Positions 7,080 to 13,386 of a stretch of DNA of 22,979 nucleotides are shown here, one piece after another (position 1 is the stretch's first letter; each line of letters opens with the position of its first letter). Both the position numbers and the translations under genes were made by a program. The notes beneath the pieces were generated by a model that saw only the letters and a list, made by a program, of their open reading frames with translations, was not told the DNA's origin and did not search any database. The stretch is from an uncultured Treponema sp. (GTDB taxonomy: Bacteria > Spirochaetota > Spirochaetia > Treponematales > Treponemataceae): the NCBI GenBank assembly GCA_937894335.1, contig CALCRU010000042.1:1-22979 (forward strand). Direction: 5' to 3'.

Positions 7080-7774
7080 AAAGATTTGTTGCATACGCTC
7101 TTGTAATTGCTGTTTCACTTTGTTCAGTGTTTGCTGTAAGCTATAAGAATAACACTTATCAGAAACTTGCCGAAGAGTATACTACAAAGGCTGTCCGCGC
7201 AATGGATGCCGGTGAGTATGCCCTTGCAGAAGAATACGCTGCCCTTGCAGAAGAAAATGCCGCTCTGTCAGAAGCATTCATCAAACACATGTTGGCTCAG
7301 AGTGATGCCGAAAAAAACATTACCCTTGCAAAGAATCGTTTGGCTTATGTTAAGTCAATCCATGGTGATGTAAATTTCCCAATCGCTTACGAAGCTGCAG
7401 AAGGCTACCTAAAGCAGGCTAACGAAGCCTTTGAAAAGGAAGAATACGAGACAGCTTCTGCTAGGGCTCAACTTGTAATCAATGCGCTTGCAGAAGTAAT
7501 TGAAATTACTCCTTTGCCAAAGTATTACATTGTCCGTCCTTGGGCAGAAACAAAAGACTGCTTCTGGAACATTTCTGGACGCTCTTATGTTTACAACAAT
7601 CCCTTCTTGTGGGAAAATCTGTACGAGGCAAACAAGGATCAACTGCCAGAGCCTGACAATCCAAACCTTATTCTTCCCGGCATGAAGATGGAAATTCCGT
7701 CCATTACTGGAGAATATCGTGACGGTGTTTACAGTCCAAATGTAAAGTACGACACTTATTCGGTTAACCGCTAG
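7076..7774 (+). CDS. Exported helical protein with C-terminal LysM domain
   Basis: A 232-residue protein with a signal peptide (residues 1 to about 20, ending VFA). Residues 28-145 are Ala/Glu-rich helices with TPR-like pairs (AMDAGEYALAEEYA and AFEKEEYETASARA). Residues 150-208 are a divergent LysM domain: YYIVRPWAETKDCFWNIS, then YNNPFLWENLYEANKD, then PNLILPGMKMEIPS, which keeps the W-IS, N-LYEAN and PG spacing of LysM. LysM binds peptidoglycan glycan strands, so this protein probably sits in the periplasm against the wall while its partner lipoprotein is membrane-anchored. A role in envelope structure is inference. Translation is coupled to the upstream gene through the ATGA overlap. Confidence 0.8.
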   Translation: MKRFVAYALVIAVSLCSVFAVSYKNNTYQKLAEEYTTKAVRAMDAGEYALAEEYAALAEENAALSEAFIKHMLAQSDAEKNITLAKNRLAYVKSIHGDVNFPIAYEAAEGYLKQANEAFEKEEYETASARAQLVINALAEVIEITPLPKYYIVRPWAETKDCFWNISGRSYVYNNPFLWENLYEANKDQLPEPDNPNLILPGMKMEIPSITGEYRDGVYSPNVKYDTYSVNR

Positions 7775-7797
7775 CGGTAACTTTAGCATTAATGCTT

Positions 7798-7830
7798 AAG
7801 GGGTTGCAGAATCGCGGCCCCTTTTTTTAT
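7798..7830 (+). terminator. Intrinsic terminator of the lipoprotein-LysM operon
   Basis: AAGGGG (7798-7803) pairs with CCCCTT (7818-7823), followed by a run of T. It overlaps the stop codon of the convergent NUDIX gene. Two further palindromes lie just upstream, between the LysM stop and this hairpin. Confidence 0.75.
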
Positions 7831-8363
7831 TTTGCAATTTTAATCAGATACAGTGCCAGTGCAGACGCCATGAGGGCATGGGGAAATTCTTTCTTGCCCA
7901 AAAGGTCGTAAACATCAGCCTTATTCATTTTAATGCAGTTTAGAAATTCGTCCGCATCTAGATGCTGTTCGTCTGTAAAGACTAGGTCTGTGGCGTAGTA
8001 GACATGCACATGGTTTGCAAACAAGGCGGGGTTGGGGTTCATTGTTCCCAAGTGGATGAAACTGTTAGCCCTGCATCCTGTTTCTTCTTCCAGTTCCCTT
8101 CGTGCGGCTTTTTCACAGTCTTCGCCGGTTTCAATTACTCCTCCGGGAAACTCTATGCTAAGGGCCTTTTCTCCGTGTCGCCACTGCTTTACCATAAGAA
8201 ACTGTTCCTTGTGTTCCGCAATGACGATTGCCCAGTCGCGAGCTTCGTTTACAATGTAGTCCCCCTCAATTCCGCTAGGACCTCTGCTGTGTCTTTCTGT
8301 TACTGTAAAAACAGGAGTCTTTAAAAGCTCCCTGCTACTTAATTCGTGCCATGCCAAATTCAT
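7827..8363 (-). CDS. NUDIX hydrolase, ADP-ribose pyrophosphatase-like
   Basis: A 178-residue protein from the ATG at 8363. It hydrolyses a nucleoside diphosphate linked to another group; ADP-ribose or a nucleotide sugar is the usual substrate of this subgroup, given upstream residues such as VKQWRHG and EFPGG. The Nudix box G-x5-E-x7-REUxEExGU is complete: it begins at the GGVIETGE stretch and ends in RELEEETG. The length (about 180) is standard. The start is uncertain: a TTG at 8378 adds five residues, but it falls in the likely -10 region of this gene, so the ATG is preferred. No good ribosome binding site is visible for either. The gene is divergent from the kinase-like gene. Confidence 0.85.
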   Translation of the reverse strand: MNLAWHELSSRELLKTPVFTVTERHSRGPSGIEGDYIVNEARDWAIVIAEHKEQFLMVKQWRHGEKALSIEFPGGVIETGEDCEKAARRELEEETGCRANSFIHLGTMNPNPALFANHVHVYYATDLVFTDEQHLDADEFLNCIKMNKADVYDLLGKKEFPHALMASALALYLIKIAK

Positions 8364-8371
8364 AATTTTCT

Positions 8372-8400
8372 TTGACAATTATGCCATTTAAACTTATAAT
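8372..8400 (+). promoter_or_regulatory. Perfect-consensus promoter for the kinase-like gene
   Basis: TTGACA (8372-8377), a 17-base spacer, then TATAAT (8395-8400). This is an exact match to the sigma-70 consensus, with a predicted leader of about 22 bases to the ATG at 8429. Confidence 0.9.
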
Positions 8401-8407
8401 AAATCAA
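8378..8407 (-). promoter_or_regulatory. Possible promoter for the NUDIX gene
   Basis: On the minus strand, TTGATT (8407-8402), an 18-base spacer, then CATAAT (8383-8378). The predicted start near 8371 gives a leader of about 8 bases to the ATG at 8363. It occupies the same DNA as the opposing consensus promoter. Confidence 0.4.
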
Positions 8408-8428
8408 GAACATTCCTACGGAGGACTT

Positions 8429-9238
8429 ATGGCTGTTATAACGATTTCACGACAGGTTGCCGCATTGGGTGACGAAGTTGCAACCGCAGCTGCACAAAAA
8501 CTTGGCTATAAATTTATTGACCGCAAACAGGTTGAACACCGCATTGTAGAGCTTGGTTTTCCGCAGGAAAAACTTTCCAAGTATGATGAGCGTCGCCCAG
8601 GATTTTTTGCCTCACTTGCAAAGGATCGTGACGAATACCTTAACTATCTTCAGCTAGCTGTTCTTGAAGCCGCAAGTAAGGGTAACTGCATTTTGATTGG
8701 ACGGGGTTCCTTTATTATTCTTGAGGAACTTCAGAATCTTCTTGCCCTTCGTTTTGTTTCTCCTGATGATGTGCGCATGGAACGACTTAAGAACGAATTT
8801 TCTTGGAACGACAAGCAGGCTCGTACTCGCATAGACGAAAGCGACACTAACCGACGGGGATTTCACAAGAGTTTCTTTAATCTGGAAAACGAAGATCCCC
8901 AGCATTTTCATCTTGTTCTTAACACAGGAATTCTTTCCATTGATGACAGTGTGCGCGTAATTGAAAGTCTTGTAAAAACCCTCATCACTCCCGAAAAGGA
9001 AGAAGCTGGAACCAAACGAGTGCAGGATTTGCTTAGAGGACAGCAACTTGTAAATCAGCTTTTGTATACATACAAGTACAGCATCAGTTTTCTTCGTGCG
9101 GATGTTAGGGATAATTCTGTTACCCTGCAGGGCATTGCAGACTCTCAGGCTATAGTGGATCGGGCTGTGGAATCTGCCGCAAAACTTCTTCCTTCATGCG
9201 CTGTAACTTCTGCTATTTCTATTGTCCAACGGCATTAA
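8429..9238 (+). CDS. Cytidylate kinase-like protein with C-terminal BON-like domain
   Basis: A 269-residue protein. The start at 8429 (MAVITISRQ) is chosen because GGAGGA at 8420-8425 precedes it and the promoter lies upstream; longer in-frame starts fall inside the promoter. Residues 1 to about 185 fit the cytidylate kinase-like family (ITISRQ, KLGYKFIDRK, ILIGRGS). The usual glycine-rich GSGG loop after ISRQ is replaced by VAALGDE, so kinase activity is uncertain. Residues about 218-267 (FLRADVRDNSVTLQGIADS, then AVESAAKLL, ending SAISIV) look like a BON domain, a small fold often linked to membrane or ligand binding. The stop codon lies inside a 15-bp perfect inverted repeat. The physiological substrate is unknown. 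Confidence 0.75.
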   Translation: MAVITISRQVAALGDEVATAAAQKLGYKFIDRKQVEHRIVELGFPQEKLSKYDERRPGFFASLAKDRDEYLNYLQLAVLEAASKGNCILIGRGSFIILEELQNLLALRFVSPDDVRMERLKNEFSWNDKQARTRIDESDTNRRGFHKSFFNLENEDPQHFHLVLNTGILSIDDSVRVIESLVKTLITPEKEEAGTKRVQDLLRGQQLVNQLLYTYKYSISFLRADVRDNSVTLQGIADSQAIVDRAVESAAKLLPSCAVTSAISIVQRH

Positions 9239-9496
9239 ATCCGCATCCATGCGGATTTAATGCCACAAGTTTTTGCTATTGCAAAAACTTGCGGGTGCAA
9301 CGGGTAAGAGTTTGTAGCCCCATCCTTGGGGCTTTGCGTTTGCTGTTGCAAAAACTAGAGGGTGCAACGGGTAAGGTTCTGACGCGACATCCTTGTTCAC
9401 AAAAATACATCCGTGTATTTTTGTGAACGCTAGAATTTGCTTTGCAAATTCTAGCATATGTCATAAAATAAGACTCTTACGCGACCTCCCTGTCGC
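9231..9496. repeat. Array of stem-loops with TCC (plus) / GGA (minus) loops
   Basis: The gene-free stretch 9239-9557 is dominated by perfect stem-loops. In order: 9231-9245/9250-9264 (15 bp, loop TCCA); 9266-9276/9281-9291 (11 bp, loop TATT); 9316-9322/9327-9333 (7 bp, loop TCCT); 9395-9409/9414-9428 (15 bp, loop TCCG); 9429-9440/9444-9455 (12 bp, loop TTT); 9481-9485/9492-9496 (5 bp, loop CTCCCT). A further CATCCTTG at 9388-9395 has only a weak stem. Stem sequences differ, yet most loops share CATCCnTG (CAnGGATG on the minus strand). None has a following T run, so these are not ordinary terminators. Small reading frames across it are repeat shadows. A structured RNA or a mobile palindromic repeat family both fit. 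Confidence 0.85.
9275..9408. repeat. 67-bp tandem direct repeat, two diverged copies
   Basis: Unit 1 is 9275-9341 and unit 2 is 9342-9408. They share TTGCAAAAACT, GGGTGCAACGGGTAAG and CATCCTTG at matching offsets of 67 bases, with the rest diverged. The stretch at about 9505-9520 (GGTGGGGCGGGG) may be a worn third copy. Confidence 0.7.
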
Positions 9497-9521
9497 TCTA
9501 CTTCTTGCAGGTGGGGCGGGG

Positions 9522-9550
9522 TTGTAAAAATTTGCAGACTGGCTTATACT
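9522..9550 (+). promoter_or_regulatory. Promoter for the pgsA-like gene
   Basis: TTGTAA (9522-9527), a 17-base spacer, then TATACT (9545-9550). The -10 box ends 7 bases before the ATG at 9558, so the transcript would begin at or within a few bases of the start codon. Confidence 0.7.
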
Positions 9551-9557
9551 TTAGGGC

Positions 9558-10166
9558 ATGAAAACTTCAAACAAATTTACCACGGTACGCATTATTGCTG
9601 CTCCCGTTTTTTTTATTGTTTACTTTCTTCCTGTTTGGCTTAATGCAGAAAACCTTTCGCCTCTTGCGGTTGCTTCTGTCTGTATTGCAATTCCCCTTCT
9701 TGCTTTTGCGGAATTTACCGACTACCTTGACGGCCACTTTGCAAGAAAGCACAACGAGGTAAGCGATTTTGGAAAACTCTACGACCCCTTTGCAGATGTC
9801 TTCCTTCACATTTCCACATTCACATGCTTTACAATAAGCGAATACTGTCCGCCTATTGTTCTCGTGCTCATCATCTATCGGGAATTTGCACAGAACTTTT
9901 TGCGCATGGTTGCTGCCAAAAAAGGAACCGCGATTGCCGCTCGAAAAGGCGGTAAGCTTAAGACTGTGTTCTATGTAGCTGCAGGATTTGTTTCTCTTGC
10001 TCAGGAAGCTCTTGTGCGTACCGGTCTTGCCTCTGTCTGGGGACTTAACATGGAAGCCTTTTATATAGTGGGCGTCTGCTTCTACATTGTGTGCGTTCTG
10101 CTTGCCTACATTTCTTTTATAGACTATCTTGTGCATTTTGGAAAAGTGCTTAAGGAAGAAATGTAG
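9558..10166 (+). CDS. pgsA: CDP-alcohol phosphatidyltransferase (PgsA-like)
   Basis: A 202-residue integral membrane enzyme. The full CDP-alcohol phosphatidyltransferase motif D-G-x2-A-R-x8-G-x3-D-x3-D is present at about residues 58-80 (DGHFAR ... G ... DPFAD). The N-terminal TTVRIIAAP block and several hydrophobic helices fit PgsA, which makes phosphatidylglycerophosphate from CDP-diacylglycerol and glycerol-3-phosphate. Another head-group acceptor cannot be excluded, so the symbol is tentative. The conserved N-terminal block begins only about seven residues in, so the annotated ATG is almost certainly right. There is no usable ribosome binding site (AGGG ends one base before the ATG), consistent with leaderless translation. 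No terminator directly follows the stop. Confidence 0.8.
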   Translation: MKTSNKFTTVRIIAAPVFFIVYFLPVWLNAENLSPLAVASVCIAIPLLAFAEFTDYLDGHFARKHNEVSDFGKLYDPFADVFLHISTFTCFTISEYCPPIVLVLIIYREFAQNFLRMVAAKKGTAIAARKGGKLKTVFYVAAGFVSLAQEALVRTGLASVWGLNMEAFYIVGVCFYIVCVLLAYISFIDYLVHFGKVLKEEM

Positions 10167-10179
10167 TTCTTGCATCCTC

Positions 10180-10208
10180 TTGACATTTTTTTTGTATGCT
10201 GATAGTAT
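10180..10208 (+). promoter_or_regulatory. Promoter for glnN
   Basis: TTGACA (10180-10185), a 17-base spacer, then TAGTAT (10203-10208). The predicted start is near 10214, upstream of the leader terminator. No promoter fits between that terminator and the glnN start. Confidence 0.65.
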
Positions 10209-10219
10209 GCAATCAGTTA

Positions 10220-10299
10220 ACATCAAAGGCGATGTGATCAGAAATTTTCCGCAGTAGAAATGCTGCACAAGTTTCTGCTCACATCGCCTTTTTTGTTTT
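10220..10299 (+). terminator. Leader terminator (attenuator) of glnN
   Basis: A perfect 13-bp stem pairs 10225-10237 with 10279-10291 and continues, after a one-base mismatch, with CAGAAA/TTTCTG (10239-10244 with 10272-10277). It is followed by TTTTTGTTTTC. A smaller hairpin inside pairs GCAG (10251-10254) with CTGC (10263-10266). A competing hairpin, ACATC/GATGT (10220-10224 with 10231-10235, loop AAAGGC), would block the left arm of the terminator. Lying between promoter and start codon, it must be read through to express glnN. Confidence 0.75.
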
Positions 10300-10326
10300 C
10301 ATAAAAATCATACGGAGGTAATGCAA

Positions 10327-12426
10327 ATGTCTGCTGCTAATGTACCGGAACTGTTTGGAAGCATGGTGTTCAATCAGCGTGTAATGAAGGAACGCCTGCC
10401 TAAGGAAACCTACAAGGCTCTTAAGCAAACGCTGGATAACGGAGAGCCACTTAACATTGATTTGGCCAATCAGGTTGCACATGCAATGAAGGAGTGGGCA
10501 ATCGAAAAAGGTGCCACTCACTTTACACACTGGTTTCAGCCCCTTACCGGAATCACTGCAGAAAAACACGACAGCTTCATTACTCCCCAGGATGACGGAA
10601 GTGTAATCATGTCCTTTAGCGGAAAGGAACTTGTAAAGGGTGAACCCGATGCTTCTTCTTTCCCTTCTGGCGGTCATCGTGCAACATTTGAGGCTAGGGG
10701 ATACACTGTTTGGGATCCTACAGCCTATCCCTTTGTAAAGGAACACACTCTCTGCATTCCTACGGCATTCTGTTCCTACACTGGTGAAGCCATGGATAAA
10801 AAGACACCTCTTCTTCGTTCCATGGAAGCTCTTAATACTCAGGCTCTGCGCATCCTGCGTCTGTTTGGAAACACGACTGCAACCCATATTGCAACAACTG
10901 TTGGCCCAGAACAGGAATACTTTATTGTAAGCGAACGACTTTACAAGCAGCGAAAAGATCTGCGCATGACAGGACGCACGCTGTTTGGTTCAAAGCCTTC
11001 AAAGGGTCAGGAAATGGACGATCAGTATTTTGCAGCCCTTGATCCAAAAATTGTAGAGTACATGGAAGACCTTAACGAAACTTTGTGGAAGTACGGAATC
11101 CTTTCAAAGACTGAACACAACGAGGTTGCTCCTGCTCAGCACGAGATGGCTCCAATTTTTACAACGACAAACCTTTCAACTGACCAGAACCAGCTTACCA
11201 TGGAAGTTATGAAAAAGGTTGCTCGTCGCCACGGACTTGTATGTCTTCTGCATGAAAAGCCTTTTGCTGGATTAAACGGAAGCGGAAAGCACAACAACTG
11301 GAGTATGAGTACAAACGAGGGTGAAAACCTTCTTGAACCGGGAGCCACTCCTGAACAGAACGCACAGTTCTTGCTCTTCCTTACTGCAATTATAAAGGCG
11401 GTTGACGAAAATCAGGACCTGCTTCGCATTTCTGTTGCTTCTGCTGGTAACGATCATCGACTTGGTGCAAACGAGGCGCCTCCTGCAATCATCAGCGTTT
11501 ATCTTGGTGATGAACTGCATGCTGTTCTTGAAAGCATTAAGGACGGAAAGCCTTACGACAACAAGAAGAACCTTAAGATGACTATTGGTGCAGATGTACT
11601 TCCTCCAATTCCAAAGGATTCAACTGACCGCAACAGGACTTCTCCCTTTGCATTTACAGGAAACAAGTTTGAGTTCCGTTCAGTGGGTTCTTCACTTAGC
11701 ATAGCGGGTCCAAATACTGCACTGGATTCCATTGTGGCATACAGCCTTAAACAGTTTGCAGATGAACTTGAAGGCGCAAAAGATTTTAACACTGCACTGC
11801 AGCAGCTTATCAAGAGGGAAATAAGCGCACACTGGCGCATTGTGTTTAACGGTAACGGTTATGACGAAAGTTGGATCAAGGAAGCGGAAAAGAGAGGACT
11901 TCTTAACCTGCGCACCCTGCCTGATGCAATGGAGCACTACCTTAATCCGAAGAATGTAAAACTCTACACTGAACTTGGCGTATATACCGAAGCAGAAATG
12001 CAGAGCCACTACGAGATTAAGCTTGAGAAGTATTGTCAGGTTCTTAACATCGAAGTAGAGACCATGCTTGAGATGATTAACAAGGACATTCTTCCTGCTG
12101 CCTTCAAATACATGAATGCAGTAAGTTCTGCCGTTATAAACCTTAAAGCTGTTGTGCCGGGAGCAAGCGCAAGTGCTCAGGCTTCGCTGCTTTCAAAACT
12201 TGACGGACTTGTAAATGAACTTGCACAGAAGGAAAATGAACTTTCCATGAAGCACATAGAGGCAAAGGCTTCTGGAGATGCAATGGCTGTTGCCCGTGCC
12301 TATGTAGACAGCGTAATTCCTGCCATGGCCGAAACCCGTGCCGTTGCTGACGAAATTGAGCCGCTTCTTGGCGAGGAATACAAACCCTTCCCGTCTTACG
12401 AAGATTTGCTTTTTATTAAGTCGTAA
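10327..12426 (+). CDS. glnN: Glutamine synthetase type III
   Basis: A 699-residue enzyme that joins ammonia and glutamate using ATP, the main ammonium-assimilation step. The length and sequence fit GSIII, not the 440-470-residue GSI. Family blocks seen: THWFQPLTG near the N-terminus, GPEQEYF (metal/glutamate site), NEVAPAQHEMAP, GSGKHNNWS, ANEAPPAIIS, and DRNRTSPFAFTGNKFEFR with SVGSS. The C-terminal helical extension is present. The start at 10327 is preferred because GGAGG at 10314-10318 lies 8 bases before it, whereas the ATG at 10321 is only 2 bases away. Expression is probably controlled by the leader terminator. A strong terminator follows. Confidence 0.95.
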   Translation: MSAANVPELFGSMVFNQRVMKERLPKETYKALKQTLDNGEPLNIDLANQVAHAMKEWAIEKGATHFTHWFQPLTGITAEKHDSFITPQDDGSVIMSFSGKELVKGEPDASSFPSGGHRATFEARGYTVWDPTAYPFVKEHTLCIPTAFCSYTGEAMDKKTPLLRSMEALNTQALRILRLFGNTTATHIATTVGPEQEYFIVSERLYKQRKDLRMTGRTLFGSKPSKGQEMDDQYFAALDPKIVEYMEDLNETLWKYGILSKTEHNEVAPAQHEMAPIFTTTNLSTDQNQLTMEVMKKVARRHGLVCLLHEKPFAGLNGSGKHNNWSMSTNEGENLLEPGATPEQNAQFLLFLTAIIKAVDENQDLLRISVASAGNDHRLGANEAPPAIISVYLGDELHAVLESIKDGKPYDNKKNLKMTIGADVLPPIPKDSTDRNRTSPFAFTGNKFEFRSVGSSLSIAGPNTALDSIVAYSLKQFADELEGAKDFNTALQQLIKREISAHWRIVFNGNGYDESWIKEAEKRGLLNLRTLPDAMEHYLNPKNVKLYTELGVYTEAEMQSHYEIKLEKYCQVLNIEVETMLEMINKDILPAAFKYMNAVSSAVINLKAVVPGASASAQASLLSKLDGLVNELAQKENELSMKHIEAKASGDAMAVARAYVDSVIPAMAETRAVADEIEPLLGEEYKPFPSYEDLLFIKS

Positions 12427-12441
12427 AAATACTGAGTACGA

Positions 12442-12480
12442 AAAAAGCCCAGTCCGAATGGATTGGGCTTTTTCTTTTAG
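12442..12480. terminator. Bidirectional terminator between glnN and the PPC-like gene
   Basis: A 14-bp stem (12442-12455 with 12460-12473, one G-T pair) and a GAAT loop, flanked by an A run on the left and a T run on the right, so it can serve both convergent genes. Confidence 0.9.
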
Positions 12481-12504
12481 AAAATAAATTTTTATAGGTT
12501 GCCT

Positions 12505-13203
12505 TTAGTTAGTTGTAAGCTGATAGCGACCTGCATAGCGTGAACGGTTCTTTACAACGATTGTAAAGCGTCCTGTCCAACGAGGAACAAAACTGCAGTA
12601 TGCATTTGAACTGTAAGAAACATCCTGGTCAATAAGATTTCCGTTCTCGTCATAAATGAATAGGTCATAGTCACAGCCATCAAGCGAGCGTACGCTTACT
12701 TCGCCGTAAGAGTTTGCATAGAACGAAATTGTGTAGCGGAATGATCTACCGTTTCTGGAAGCACAGTCAACATCATAGTATGGTCCGCTTACAGAACCTC
12801 TTGTAGAAGATTTTACAAGTTTCTGAACTGATTCAGCCCATGCCTTCATTGTTTTGTCTTTTCCATAAAGTGCTTTGGCATCATTTAAAAGCTGCTCCAC
12901 TGTGTATTCAACTGAAGTTGAACTTTCTGCAGTTGCAGATGTTCCCTCTTTCTTGCTAAGGCTGCTTGAACTAGATAGAGGTGCTGTTGGTGTCTGTGCA
13001 AGAATTTCTGCTGCCATAATAAGTGCTGAAGCAGAGTCGTTTGCATAACCATATTCCGCAAGGTTGTAAGCGGTTTCCAAAGCTTTCATTTCTTCTGAAA
13101 CAGGTGCAGATGCCTCAGCCTTTGGTTGATTCTCTGCTGATTGAGCAAAGCCAAAACTCATGCAAGCAAGTGAAAATGCAATTGCCAATGTAAATTTCTT
13201 CAT
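12505..13203 (-). CDS. Exported protein with PPC-like C-terminal beta-sandwich
   Basis: A 232-residue protein with a signal peptide (residues 1 to about 20, ending FGFAQ). Residues 30-140 are a helical, Ser/Ala-rich part. Residues about 140-232 resemble the bacterial pre-peptidase C-terminal (PPC) domain: ISFYANSYGEVSVRSLDG, DYDLFIYDENGNLI, then FVPRWTGRFTIVVKNRS and a final YQLTTN. PPC domains usually accompany secreted proteases and bind or present ligands; this protein has no protease domain itself. GAGGA (13212-13208) is 4 bases before the ATG. It is divergent from the TPR-CHAT gene, with separate promoters, which makes a functional link plausible but unproven. Confidence 0.75.
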   Translation of the reverse strand: MKKFTLAIAFSLACMSFGFAQSAENQPKAEASAPVSEEMKALETAYNLAEYGYANDSASALIMAAEILAQTPTAPLSSSSSLSKKEGTSATAESSTSVEYTVEQLLNDAKALYGKDKTMKAWAESVQKLVKSSTRGSVSGPYYDVDCASRNGRSFRYTISFYANSYGEVSVRSLDGCDYDLFIYDENGNLIDQDVSYSSNAYCSFVPRWTGRFTIVVKNRSRYAGRYQLTTN

Positions 13204-13231
13204 AAAGTCCTCATGAAGAATAGTTTGTAAA

Positions 13232-13260
13232 AGTTTATGAGGTGATTTTTATAAGGTCAA
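13232..13260 (-). promoter_or_regulatory. Promoter for the PPC-like gene
   Basis: On the minus strand, TTGACC (13260-13255), a 17-base spacer, then TAAACT (13237-13232); the predicted start is about 22 bases before the ATG. Confidence 0.65.
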
Positions 13261-13292
13261 TACTCGTTTTTTTTTGTAGTTTTATGACAATG

Positions 13293-13321
13293 TTGAAAAA
13301 TGTTGACCGCTGTATTATAAT
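13293..13321 (+). promoter_or_regulatory. Promoter for the TPR-CHAT gene
   Basis: TTGAAA (13293-13298), a 17-base spacer, then TATAAT (13316-13321). The predicted start near 13326-13328 places the leader hairpin at the very 5' end of the mRNA. Confidence 0.8.
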
Positions 13322-13325
13322 TTTT

Positions 13326-13363
13326 AGGGAACCTCGAAAAACTTCAGTTTTTCGAGATGCCCT
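13326..13363 (+). promoter_or_regulatory. 5' leader hairpin of the TPR-CHAT mRNA
   Basis: A perfect 10-bp stem, 13333-13342 with 13347-13356, around a TTCA loop. It is extended by AGGG (13326-13329) with CCCT (13360-13363) across a small internal loop. A near-identical element with paired base changes lies at 22918-22950. AACCTC (13330-13335) is also complementary to GAGGTT (13377-13382), which covers the ribosome binding site. Confidence 0.7.
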
Positions 13364-13386
13364 TTAGTGTTAATTAGAGGTTTACT

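Noticed and set aside
8364..8378. TTG start for the NUDIX gene
   Set aside because: It lies in the probable -10 box and has no ribosome binding site; the ATG at 8363 gives a normal family length.
9231..9291. Terminator for the kinase-like gene
   Set aside because: The two hairpins are strong, but neither is followed by a T run, so intrinsic termination is not supported.
9196..9464. Small open frames on both strands (62-76 codons) across the hairpin region
   Set aside because: They read through perfect inverted repeats and tandem repeat units, lack ribosome binding sites and look like no protein.
9231..9496. CRISPR array
   Set aside because: There are no regular repeats of 25-37 bases with unique spacers; the units are palindromes of different sequence plus two 67-base copies.
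10220..10266. Firm call of an ANTAR target in the glnN leader
   Set aside because: Only the first hexaloop has both A1 and G4; the second has A at position 4 and the spacing is not standard, so it is kept only as one possible mechanism.
9567..10268. 233-codon antisense frame opposite the pgsA-like gene
   Set aside because: The sense strand carries the full phosphatidyltransferase motif, and the antisense frame has no recognisable features.
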